From assembly GCA_020637235.1 (NCBI GenBank), contig JACJWG010000001.1, positions 186,001 through 250,000 of the forward strand: DNA of 64,000 nucleotides, written 5' to 3'. Below are positions 34,301 through 41,840 of this stretch, one piece after another. Below the pieces are notes generated by a model that was not told where the DNA came from, did no database searches, and saw only the letters and a list, made by a program, of their open reading frames with translations. How positions within the stretch are numbered: position 1 is the stretch's first letter; each line of letters starts with the position of its first letter. The stretch comes from Acidimicrobiaceae bacterium (lineage in GTDB: Bacteria > Actinomycetota > Acidimicrobiia > Acidimicrobiales > Ilumatobacteraceae). Position numbers and translations under genes: made by a program.

Positions 34301-37300
34301 CAGCCCGACTCGCCGAACGTGCTCACCTGCACGCCCACCATGGAGCTCGGCATCGACATCGGTGACCTGTCTGCCGTGATGCTCACGTCGGTGCCGCGCA
34401 GCCCGGCTGCGTACATCCAGCGCGCCGGCCGCGCCGGCCGCCTGACCGGCAACTCGCTGGTGGTGTCGTTCATGCCCACCGAACCGCGAGCGCTGTACTA
34501 CCTCACCGAGCCGAAGAACATGCTCGCCGGTGAGGTGCGCCCGCCCAACTGCTACCTCGACGCGATCGAGATCCTGCGCCGCCAGTACTTGGCGTTCCTG
34601 ATCGACAAGAGCGCCCGTGGCGAGATCGCGGCGCCACCCATGCCGCAGCGCATGGGGCTGGCCGTACCGAAGGGACTCGACCACGGCGGCTGGATGCACG
34701 CGATCGTGCAGGCATCGCAGCTCGACTCGACGGCACTGTCGGGTGAGTTCGTCTCGCTGTTCGCCGATGCGATCACCGACGCGACCAAGGCGATGGTGGC
34801 CGACTTCGCCGCCCACGGCATTGCCCAACTGGTGAAGACCGCGTTTACACAGTGGGAACTGCGCGTGGCGGACCTCACGAACCAGCGCCGCCGGCTGAAG
34901 GACGCCATCGACGCGATCGACGGCATGGCGCACCGCACGCTTGAGGACGACGAGACGCGGAGCCAGCTTGCCGGCGAACGGGCCGCCGTGCACCTCCAGC
35001 TCGAGAAGGCACGGAGCGAGTACGTGCTGTCGGGCCTGGAGCGGTTGGGCCTGCTGCCCAACTACACGCTGACCGGCGAGACGGTGCAGCTCGACGCATC
35101 CCTGTGGTCGAAGACCAAGACCGGCGAGTACACGTCGATGCTGCACGAGTACCGGCGATCCTCATCGTTGGCCATCCGCGAGTTCGCGCCGGGCAACTCG
35201 TTCTACGCGAGCGGGCACCGCTTGGTGATCGACGGGCTCGACATCGGTGGCGCCGGCGACGACGAAGAGGTGTTGTGGCGGCTGTGCCCGGAGTGCGGCT
35301 TCGGGGCACCCGAGGTGTCGCGCACGACGTGGGCGAGTTGCCCCCGGTGCAAGAACACCGACATCCACGACCTGGGTGCTCGGCACCGTGTGCTGACGCT
35401 CACCAAGGTGACCACGAACGACTCCGAGGAAGCCGCCCGCGTCTACGACGAGAGCGACGAACGTGACCGCGAGCTCTACGACCTGGTGACCACCGTCGAC
35501 ATCGACCCGCTCGAGATCGTGGCTGCCCACGCCCACGACAGCGAGACCTTCGGCGTCGAGCTCGCACGAACTGCGACGCTGCGCACCATCAACCTCGGCA
35601 AGCTGCGCGGACCCACCGCCTCGGTCGTCATCTCCGGCGCCGAGCACAAGGCGGGCCGGTTCCGCACGTGCATGCACTGCGGGGTCGTCGATGGCGCCCG
35701 GCGACGACGCGACAACGAACCCGTACGGCACCGGGGCTGGTGCTACACCAAGGGTGGCAACAAGAAGGAACAGTGGAACGACCTCGTGCTCATGCACGAG
35801 CTGCGCACCGAAGCGGTGCGGATGCTGATGCCGGTGTCCACCTTCGAAGACGCGGAACGGCTCGCCTCGTTCAAGGGTGCACTGATGCTGGGCCTTCGCC
35901 TCGACTTCGGCGGTGAACCCGACCACCTCAGCATCATCACCAGTGACTACCCGGGGTCGGGCGGTCCTGGCCGTCGCCGGTTCCTCGTGGTGCACGACCT
36001 GGTGCCCGGCGGCACGGGTTACCTCGGACGACTCGCCGACCCCGATCGGCTGCGCTCGATCCTCGAAGGCGCGCGCACGGCGATCGCCAGGTGCGAGTGC
36101 CAGGACGAAGGACGTCAGGCTTGTCACCGCTGCCTGCTGGCCGGGGTGGCACCGCAGGAGATCGGCATCGTCACCCGCGCGCTCGCGCTCGAGGTTCTCG
36201 ACCAGTTGTTGAAGGACTGGGCGTTCCACGCGGTCGCATCAGTGGCCGAGATCGACATCTCCTCCGTCGAGCAGAGCGAGCTCGAGCGCAGGTTCGCCAA
36301 GCTGCTACTCGACTGGGGAGCGAGCGAGTTCACCGAGGGCACCGCCCAGCCGAAGGCGCTCCCCGGTGGCAGGACCGGCATCGAGTTGACGCTTCGCGAT
36401 GGGGCCAAGCAGGTGTCGCGTTGGCTGGTGAGCGAGCAGAAGCACGCCGGCGGCGCAGCAGCCACGCTGCCCGACTTCCTGTTCCAACGCCAGGACGGCC
36501 CACCGCTCGAGGTGGCCGTGTACCTCGACGGCTACAAGTTCCACGCCTCGCCCGAGCACAACCGACTGGCCGACGACGCCCAGAAGCGTCGGGCACTGCG
36601 AGAACAGGGCACCACGGTGTGGAGCCTCACGTGGGACGACGTCGAGGCGTTCGACCAGTCACTGAACCGCGACGTGGCAGCGCACCCGGTCGACTCGCCG
36701 CTGCTGACCGAGACCCAGCGGATTGCCGCTCAGCAACTGATGTCGCGAGGCGAGGCGTACCCCGACTTCGATGCCCGTTCGGCCCAGTACAACGGCGTGC
36801 GGCTGCTGTTGGAGTACCTGCGCTACCCCGACTCGCGCTGGCCGTTGCTCGCCCGCGCTGCGGTGGGGTCCTTGGTGGCGGGGCCACAGGTGCAGTCGGC
36901 GCCACGCGCAGCGCTCGACGAAACCGCGGCGGTGATCCGGGCAACGATCGGAGCGGAGGCGCTCCCGGCAACCGATCTCGCCGGTGTGATCGCCGTCGTG
37001 GCGACCTCGTCGATAAACGATCTGCCGCTCACGGTGCTGATCGACATGCGACCCGAGTACGCCGACGCAGTCTTCCCTCGGGTGCTGGCCGTCGCTGTCG
37101 TCGATGACACCTCCAACGGCGTGCACGCGCTCTCGCACCAACTGCGGTGGAACGACTGGCTGCACTGGGGCAACCTGCTTCAGTTCGCCAACGGTGCCTT
37201 CGCCGAACACGTCATTGCCACACGGTGCGAACAGGCCACGCTCGACCTCGGCAACCTGGTGCTCGTGCCCGGGGCCGGCCCCGGTGTCGACGAGACGGTG

Positions 37301-37594
37301 GCGATCGAGATGCCCGCCGAGGGCGACCTCGAGTTGATCACCGACGAACGTGTGAGCGCGCTGGTGCGACGAGCGCTGGCTCGCGGCGCCGGGGTGCCTG
37401 AGGTCGGTTGGGAGATCGACGGTGAGGGCGGGCTGCCGCCGCTGGAGGCCGCGTGGCCCGACCAAAGGGTGGCCGTGCTGGTCGACATGGCCGACGACGA
37501 GATCGCCGCCGTGGTGGCTGATGGATGGAAGGCGAGAGACGTGGACGACTGGACACTCGGAGAACTGCTCGATGCACTGGGAGCAGCGAACTGA
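31331..37594 (+). CDS. YprA-family helicase with MZB/DUF1998 and C-terminal nuclease-like domain (operon gene 3)
   Basis: The product is 2087 residues. Helicase lobe 1 has TGTGSGKTES near 98-107 and Walker B LDEFHTYDGAQGTD near 229-242. Lobe 2 has CTPTMELGIDIGDL and QRAGRAGR near 1030-1037. Cys pairs recur (CRHCGRSGW, CPSCGERD, CDAC, CPECGFG, CPRCKN, CMHCG). The MZB/DUF1998 region (~1540-1605) has DLVPGGTGYLGRL and CEC...CHRCLLAG. Residues ~1710-1760 look like a Vsr/PD-(D/E)XK nuclease (LPDFLF, LEVAVYLDGYKFH, LREQGTTVWSLTWDDV). Size and layout are closer to Druantia DruE than to the separate DrmA and DrmB of DISARM. It is likely the translocating effector core. Confidence 0.88.
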   Translation: MIPSLVAGELRESVVEFLATTFALSDTDVRQSLQGFLQHESDGIFRGPYLRVRTKFRPAPPTWTSPLGWMPTNFRPHLHQALAFDRLSSLNHEPQPTLVTTGTGSGKTESFLLPVLDHCARQRAFGKQGVKALVLYPMNALASDQARRIAQMIAREPALAGVTAGLYVGEDGSHTSMGPDHLIDVKRELQRDPPDIVLTNYKMLDFILLRQQDQKLWQASEPGLLQYVVLDEFHTYDGAQGTDVAMLLRRLGATLGLARPGRPLGSATPVATSATLGSATSATDAMREFAERVFGCPFPPESVIGEDRLAPEEVVPEVDFSLPFPEASDVLAVDLDDSLWLTHLAELFVGPWSASAVELGERLMKHSLTRGVLTGASGEATLWDDALETVIARIPSWGKHAQTDPAGAREALTRFLALLSAARTLDPLSGKEVPLFNIEVQMWIREVSRLLRAVTAAPSFRWLDSGDPAEATDAKPALELPAVYCRHCGRSGWLATAADFGDRLIHDAARTYRNMADQKAVVRAMLRASAGELGVLWLSAADGQLSGTDDGETIPVLVQADEDEARRGECPSCGERDAIRPLGSRVASLASVGISQLFGSTKVNIEERKLLAFTDSVQDASHRASFFASRTHRFNLRSVMARAIEDAGRMSLADIGTEILLETRTKPESAFSLVPPDLLNDSEVATVWTSNPDPAGRERMEQRLTFEAALEVGLRSRLGRTLELSGTTQAWVAAGIDPELGRLAAEVHRHLPGQTTLQFDPDGGEYRVYVRGLLERLRLRGGIAHPWLHMYAREDGNTWRLWGGRAAGMPVFLPDQSRPSFFTTEKTNDRLDSLYALTKTPSWLIDWATRSMHLPPGEARDLNVAVVEQLALNGHLQPTVSAKGNSVYALDPRLVTLGHVHQHEGAWDNVRCDACSFMWMPPASEIAHWEGTPCLRYRCTGRFERVVNRESSYYRRLYLSGMRRVVTDEHTGMLDRASRERVETAFKTGGQPDSPNVLTCTPTMELGIDIGDLSAVMLTSVPRSPAAYIQRAGRAGRLTGNSLVVSFMPTEPRALYYLTEPKNMLAGEVRPPNCYLDAIEILRRQYLAFLIDKSARGEIAAPPMPQRMGLAVPKGLDHGGWMHAIVQASQLDSTALSGEFVSLFADAITDATKAMVADFAAHGIAQLVKTAFTQWELRVADLTNQRRRLKDAIDAIDGMAHRTLEDDETRSQLAGERAAVHLQLEKARSEYVLSGLERLGLLPNYTLTGETVQLDASLWSKTKTGEYTSMLHEYRRSSSLAIREFAPGNSFYASGHRLVIDGLDIGGAGDDEEVLWRLCPECGFGAPEVSRTTWASCPRCKNTDIHDLGARHRVLTLTKVTTNDSEEAARVYDESDERDRELYDLVTTVDIDPLEIVAAHAHDSETFGVELARTATLRTINLGKLRGPTASVVISGAEHKAGRFRTCMHCGVVDGARRRRDNEPVRHRGWCYTKGGNKKEQWNDLVLMHELRTEAVRMLMPVSTFEDAERLASFKGALMLGLRLDFGGEPDHLSIITSDYPGSGGPGRRRFLVVHDLVPGGTGYLGRLADPDRLRSILEGARTAIARCECQDEGRQACHRCLLAGVAPQEIGIVTRALALEVLDQLLKDWAFHAVASVAEIDISSVEQSELERRFAKLLLDWGASEFTEGTAQPKALPGGRTGIELTLRDGAKQVSRWLVSEQKHAGGAAATLPDFLFQRQDGPPLEVAVYLDGYKFHASPEHNRLADDAQKRRALREQGTTVWSLTWDDVEAFDQSLNRDVAAHPVDSPLLTETQRIAAQQLMSRGEAYPDFDARSAQYNGVRLLLEYLRYPDSRWPLLARAAVGSLVAGPQVQSAPRAALDETAAVIRATIGAEALPATDLAGVIAVVATSSINDLPLTVLIDMRPEYADAVFPRVLAVAVVDDTSNGVHALSHQLRWNDWLHWGNLLQFANGAFAEHVIATRCEQATLDLGNLVLVPGAGPGVDETVAIEMPAEGDLELITDERVSALVRRALARGAGVPEVGWEIDGEGGLPPLEAAWPDQRVAVLVDMADDEIAAVVADGWKARDVDDWTLGELLDALGAAN

Positions 37595-39714
37595 TGGCAC
37601 GGCTCGTCGTTTCCAAGGACGTGCTCAACGACATCTCCCGCCTGCCGAACAACGTCGCCAACAAGTTGACCGACCTCATCGGCAAGTTCGACCAGCAGGC
37701 GTTCGCCGGCGGGCACCTGGAGTCGCCTAAGGCGACACGAGATCCCCGGGCGCGCACGGTGAGGATCGACAACTTCTACCGCGGGGTGGTGATGGCGCCC
37801 GACAAGGGCGACACCTACTTCCTGATGCGGATCATGAACCACGACGACGCGTACGCGTGGGTGGAGCGGAACATCTTCCGCATCAACCCGGCGACGGGCG
37901 GCATTGAAGTAGTCGACATCGCCCATGTGGAAGCGTCCGTCGAGCCGGCTGGTGCGTCGACACCCGAACCGTCGCCGACCGCGTTGCTGCACGGCATCTC
38001 CGACAAGACGCTGACCGAGTTGGGCATCTCGCCGGAAGTACTGATGCTCCTGCCGTCGGTGCGCACCGAGGACCAGATGCTGGCGCTCGCGGTGCTGCTG
38101 CCGTTGGAGCAGGGCGACGTGCTGCTGCAGCTGATGGGCGGAGCGACTCCCGAAGAGGTCTGGGGCCAGCTCGGTGTGGAGGCGGAACGCACGACGATCG
38201 ACACCGACGACTTCGAGGCAGCGCTCGAACGTGAGGTGACGTCGGCGCAGTTCGTCGCCGTCTCAGGCCCGGAGGAGTTGCTCGAGGTGTTGAGCAAGCC
38301 ATTCGACCTGTGGCGAGTCTTCCTGCACCCCACCCAACGGCGTATCGCCTATCGGCCGACCTACAGCGGCCCGGTGCGCGTGACCGGCGGAGCGGGGACC
38401 GGCAAGACGGTGGTGGCGATGCATCGCGCCAAGGCGCTCGCGGAATCACTCGACGCCGAGCAGCCGATCTTGTTCACCACGTTCACCAAGAACCTCGCCG
38501 GCGTCATCCGGCGCAACCTCGAGGTGCTGGGTGGCAAGGCGTTGAGCGGCCGAGTGAAGGTGCAGAACGTCGACCGGATCGCATCGCAGATCGTGCGCGA
38601 TGCAGAAGGTCAGAACCCGCGCGTGCTAATGCCCGAGGACGAGAAGCGCATGTGGACCAAGGCGCTCGACGAGTCGGGCTGCGAGCTCGGTCTTGACTTC
38701 GTGCAGCGCGAATGGGTGGATGTGATCCTGAGCCAGGCGATCAGCACCCGTGACGAGTACCTACGCGCCGCACGGCCGGGTCGTGGGGGACGGCTCGATC
38801 GACGTCAGCGCATGCAGTTGTGGCTTGCCGTCGAGGCGTTCGGTGCACAGCAGCGCGAGTCGGGCAAGCGCACCTTCCTGCAGCTGTCGTTGGAGGCGGC
38901 GGGCTACCTGGGCGCGCGCAGCGTGAAGCCGTATGCCGCCGTGATCGTCGACGAAGCACAGGACCTGCACCCGGCACAGTGGCGCCTGTTGCGGGCGCTG
39001 GTGGCCGAGGGCCCGAACGACATGTTCATCGTGGGCGATGCGTACCAACGGATCTACGCCAACCGCACGACGCTCTCGAAGGTCGGCATCAAGGTGACCG
39101 GCCGCTCGTACAAGCTGAAGATCAACTACCGGACGACCCAACAGATCCTCCACTGGGCCGTGGCATTGCTGCACGGGGTGGAGGCCGACGACCTCGACGG
39201 TGGAGGCGAATCGCTGACCGGCTATCGGTCGCTGCTCACCGGCGGGCCGCCGGTGTTCGCTAGGGCGAGCAGCGGCGCCGACGAAACCAAGCAACTCGTG
39301 GCGTGGGTGAAGGAGCTGCACGAGCACGGATATGCCCTGGGGGAGATCGCAGTGGCCGCACGCACGCGAGCATCCGTCGATGCTGTCGCTGCCGCCCTCG
39401 CATCCGCCGGCGTTGCGGCCGTCGTGTTGGAGGGAGAAGCGGAGACCACTGCGGACTCGGTGTCGCTCGGGACCATGCACCGCATGAAAGGTCTCGAGTT
39501 CCGTGCGGTGGCGATCAGCGACTGCTCGCGCGGTTCCGTGCCGTTGCCCGTCGCGATCGTCCCCGAGAACGTGGATGCGAAGGCACACGAGCGCTCGATG
39601 GAGTTGGAGCGCAGCCTGTTGTTCGTCGCCTGTACTCGTGCAAGAGAGGCACTGCGCATCTCATGGACCGGTCAGCCGAGTGAGTTCCTCGTGGCGACCG
39701 GGGCGATCGGCTGA
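37594..39714 (+). CDS. UvrD-like superfamily-1 helicase with a small toxin-like N-terminal domain (operon gene 4)
   Basis: The product is 706 residues from ATG 37594, overlapping the previous stop (TGATG). Residues 1-105 resemble the RelE/ParE interferase fold in pattern (VSKDVLNDISRLPNNVANKL, RTVRIDNFYRGVVMAPDKGD). I read this as a structural or RNA/DNA-binding module, since key toxin residues are not evident. The helicase has Walker A GGAGTGKTVV near 265-274, DEAQD near 452-456, GDAYQRIYANR, NYRTTQQI, TMHRMKGLEF near 627 and ACTRAREAL. It probably unwinds or clears DNA for the complex. It is not one of the DISARM core proteins I know. Confidence 0.85.
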   Translation: MARLVVSKDVLNDISRLPNNVANKLTDLIGKFDQQAFAGGHLESPKATRDPRARTVRIDNFYRGVVMAPDKGDTYFLMRIMNHDDAYAWVERNIFRINPATGGIEVVDIAHVEASVEPAGASTPEPSPTALLHGISDKTLTELGISPEVLMLLPSVRTEDQMLALAVLLPLEQGDVLLQLMGGATPEEVWGQLGVEAERTTIDTDDFEAALEREVTSAQFVAVSGPEELLEVLSKPFDLWRVFLHPTQRRIAYRPTYSGPVRVTGGAGTGKTVVAMHRAKALAESLDAEQPILFTTFTKNLAGVIRRNLEVLGGKALSGRVKVQNVDRIASQIVRDAEGQNPRVLMPEDEKRMWTKALDESGCELGLDFVQREWVDVILSQAISTRDEYLRAARPGRGGRLDRRQRMQLWLAVEAFGAQQRESGKRTFLQLSLEAAGYLGARSVKPYAAVIVDEAQDLHPAQWRLLRALVAEGPNDMFIVGDAYQRIYANRTTLSKVGIKVTGRSYKLKINYRTTQQILHWAVALLHGVEADDLDGGGESLTGYRSLLTGGPPVFARASSGADETKQLVAWVKELHEHGYALGEIAVAARTRASVDAVAAALASAGVAAVVLEGEAETTADSVSLGTMHRMKGLEFRAVAISDCSRGSVPLPVAIVPENVDAKAHERSMELERSLLFVACTRAREALRISWTGQPSEFLVATGAIG

Positions 39715-40076
39715 TGGACGTGCACGGCGTGCTCGCGGGCTACATCGCCGAGTCGACCCTGGAAGAGCTCGAGGCGGAGCGAGCTGCGATCGCTGCTCAC
39801 CTCGACCGAGTGCGAGCCGTCGCCGACGAACGCGACTTCGTCGACCTGCAGCTGGCGATCCGCATCGCCGACGTCTTGACCGCCCTGCTGGACGATGCAG
39901 GCGGCTACACCGCTCGCGAACGCGCGCTGATGCGAGGAGCCATCCGCTACTTCTGCCAGCACGACGACGTGAGCGGCGACCTCACCAGCCCTACCGGCTT
40001 CGAAGACGACGCCGAGATCCTCAACGCCGTGAGCGCGTACCTCGGACGAGGCGACCTTCTGCTGGAAACCGACTGA
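39714..40076 (+). CDS. Small DUF1232-like protein (operon gene 5)
   Basis: This 120-residue protein starts within the UvrD stop codon (TGATG). It is helical and acidic. Residues ~82-112 read AIRYFCQHDDVSGDLTSPTG and FEDDAEILNAV, resembling the YkvA/DUF1232 motif pattern of a short helix pair with an Asp-rich turn. There is no membrane segment, although DUF1232 proteins are often membrane-linked. Being last in a strictly coupled operon suggests a helper or inhibitor of the UvrD protein; this is inference. Confidence 0.7.
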   Translation: MDVHGVLAGYIAESTLEELEAERAAIAAHLDRVRAVADERDFVDLQLAIRIADVLTALLDDAGGYTARERALMRGAIRYFCQHDDVSGDLTSPTGFEDDAEILNAVSAYLGRGDLLLETD

Positions 40077-40142
40077 TCTCCGTTCTGGTGCCTCCCAGAG
40101 ATGCTTCGCGAGGCAGCGCACGGGGCCCACCAAGATCTCAGC

Positions 40143-40883
40143 TCAGCCGCAGAGCAAGGGATCGTTGGTGGAGGGGTCGAGGCAGTCGGTGTCGACAGCG
40201 TCGAAGAAATCGAAGAACGAAGCGTCCGCGAACGGATACTCACCCCAGAAGTCGAAGTCGCTCGGGGCGAAGACGAAGTATGAGCCATCGGTCCGAGCGA
40301 TAAAGGTCGAGGCATTCTCGTTGTAGTCGGGTCGGTCCATGTACGCCTGTACCGTTGCCGCGAGCGAAGAGCCTCGTGGCACCACGACTGTGCCGGGTCC
40401 GCCTCCGTCACCGGTGCACGAGAACTCGGTGGATTCCATCAGACCCGGCGCTGGTTCCGACGGGTTCGTACAGCGCAGGAGGTCGAGCTCATCTTCGCCA
40501 AGGAGGTTCGCGGCGTTCGCCGTCGCGGTTGTCGTCGGTGCAGCCGTCAGCTCGGTCGTTGTCGGCGTAAGGGCCGATGGAGCAGCAGATGTCGATGGCG
40601 TGGTGACGACCTCCGGAGCCTCGGTGGTGGTTGCCGCTGCCAATGTCGACCTGGTCGCGCTCGAGACCTCAGTCGTCACCTCTCCGACGCTGATGACCGG
40701 TATCGAGTTCTCGGACGACGACGAACAACTCGTGAGGACAGCAAGTGCCACACTCATCAACGCGGCGCCGATGGGGTGGGCACGCCGCTGGCCGATTGGC
40801 TTGGGTCGCTTCAAGCCGCCGTGAGCCGCAAGCATCCGAGCGTCGCAGGCGACAGGATCCGCCGAGACCGGGACGACCGACAT
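40143..40883 (-). CDS. Putative lipoprotein with Thr/Ala-rich spacer
   Basis: This 246-residue protein has a long basic N-region (KRPKPIGQRR), a hydrophobic stretch and a lipobox ALAVLTSC near residue 53. A ~70-residue Ser/Thr/Ala linker follows, then a compact acidic domain with several cysteines (LRCTNPSE, FSCTG, DTDCLD, LLCG). It should be anchored outside the membrane. The start at 40883 is supported by TAGGTT exactly 6 nt upstream; an internal ATG at 40835 is the alternative. It is convergent with the defence operon. I recognise no family. Confidence 0.68.
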   Translation of the reverse strand: MSVVPVSADPVACDARMLAAHGGLKRPKPIGQRRAHPIGAALMSVALAVLTSCSSSSENSIPVISVGEVTTEVSSATRSTLAAATTTEAPEVVTTPSTSAAPSALTPTTTELTAAPTTTATANAANLLGEDELDLLRCTNPSEPAPGLMESTEFSCTGDGGGPGTVVVPRGSSLAATVQAYMDRPDYNENASTFIARTDGSYFVFAPSDFDFWGEYPFADASFFDFFDAVDTDCLDPSTNDPLLCG

Positions 40884-40889
40884 GACCCG

Positions 40890-40895
40890 AACCTA
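40890..40895 (-). promoter_or_regulatory. -10 hexamer (TAGGTT) for the lipoprotein gene
   Basis: TAGGTT is followed by exactly 6 nt and ATG 40883 on the minus strand, the leaderless layout seen across the window. Confidence 0.5.
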
Positions 40896-40903
40896 GCCGC
40901 ACG

Positions 40904-41689
40904 TCAGCGACGATCCCTCGGATCGCGGCGGCGGCTGCGCTTCACGGGCGAGCCGTAGTTCTTCCAGCTGTCGGTCGCTCGGAACATCTCGGGTGGGCGG
41001 CCGCCTTCGGGGCCGGGGGCGGCGGTGGTGCCGGTCGACTCGACGAACGACGCGTCGGATGCGAGCAGGCTGCGGCGGAAGTTGGCGGCGTCGAGTTCGG
41101 TGTCCCACACGCGCTCGTACACGGCTCGCAGTTCGCTCAACGTGAACGTCTGGCCGACGAAAGCCGTGGCCAGGTGGCTGCTCTCCAGGTCTCGCTCCAC
41201 GCGCTGCAACGCGTCTCGCAGGATGTCGCGGTGGTCGAACGCGAGCTCGAAGCGGCGCTGGATCGCCTGCCGCACCGGGAACAGCTGTGCTCGGTCGGCA
41301 TCCCCTCCGGCTCTGATTCCTCCGAGCTCGGGGACGACGGCGAGGTAGGCCACGGTCACCACGTTCGAGCGAGGATCGCGGCCCGGATCGCCGTACGCCT
41401 TGAGCTGATCGAGGTGCTTCGGCGCCTTCACGCCGGTCTCCTCGAGCAACTCCCGTTTCGCCGCTTGGTCGAGGGTCTCGTCGGGCAGCTTGAACCCGCC
41501 GGGCAACGCCCAGTGGTCTCGATAGGGGTCGCCGCCTCGTCGCACCAACAGCACGCACAGGTCGCCGTCGCTGATGGTCAGGATCACCACGTCGACGGTG
41601 ACGGCGAAGCTCGGAAACATCGCCGCGTCATACCCCTGTGGCACCTTGGCCCCAGGGCGACGGACGGACCCTTCGCTCGTGGCGGACAT
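40904..41689 (-). CDS. NUDIX-domain regulator, NrtR-like
   Basis: The product is 261 residues from ATG 41689. Residues ~25-150 form a NUDIX fold with the box GGFKLPDETLDQAAKRELLEETGV, matching G-x5-E-x7-R-E-x2-E-E-x-G, so hydrolase activity may remain. The C-terminal part (TFTLSELRAVYERVWDTELDAANFRR) is the winged-helix region typical of NrtR-type regulators that sense ADP-ribose or NAD metabolites. A 15-bp dyad lies upstream at 41748-41762. TACGAT 6 nt before the ATG suggests a leaderless message. It is divergent from the VWA operon, which it may control. Confidence 0.78.
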   Translation of the reverse strand: MSATSEGSVRRPGAKVPQGYDAAMFPSFAVTVDVVILTISDGDLCVLLVRRGGDPYRDHWALPGGFKLPDETLDQAAKRELLEETGVKAPKHLDQLKAYGDPGRDPRSNVVTVAYLAVVPELGGIRAGGDADRAQLFPVRQAIQRRFELAFDHRDILRDALQRVERDLESSHLATAFVGQTFTLSELRAVYERVWDTELDAANFRRSLLASDASFVESTGTTAAPGPEGGRPPEMFRATDSWKNYGSPVKRSRRRDPRDRR

Positions 41690-41695
41690 GCCGAC

Positions 41696-41701
41696 ATCGT
41701 A
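41696..41701 (-). promoter_or_regulatory. -10 hexamer (TACGAT) for the NUDIX regulator
   Basis: TACGAT is followed by exactly 6 nt and ATG 41689 on the minus strand. Confidence 0.55.
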
Positions 41702-41747
41702 GGCGACGGTTGTGGTCGAGTTGACAATCACCGGCCGATGTGGTTTC

Positions 41748-41762
41748 TTGTCGATCCGACAA
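41748..41762. promoter_or_regulatory. 15-bp inverted repeat between the NUDIX regulator and the VWA operon
   Basis: TTGTCG-ATC-CGACAA is a perfect 6-bp dyad in the 151-bp divergent region. It is a candidate operator for the adjacent NrtR-like protein and could link control of both directions. Confidence 0.45.
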
Positions 41763-41840
41763 AGAGTCAGATCGACTTGAACTACCAGGTTCGTGGTCGT
41801 CCGGAGGGCCCGGGTCGCTGAACGGGCAGGAGGAACGAAG

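Noticed and set aside
31424..35146. 1240-residue minus-strand open frame under the YprA helicase
   Set aside because: The sense strand carries helicase and zinc motifs. The antisense frame is compositionally biased and has none.
31331..37594. Calling the 2087-aa protein a DrmA-DrmB fusion of standard DISARM
   Set aside because: Its size, single-chain helicase plus MZB layout and C-terminal nuclease-like domain fit DruE/ARMADA-type YprA proteins better, and there is no drmC-like PLD gene.
40085..40120. TGCCTC/GAGGCA hairpin after the defence operon as a terminator
   Set aside because: The 15-nt loop and lack of a T run make it weak. It could be chance in GC-rich DNA.
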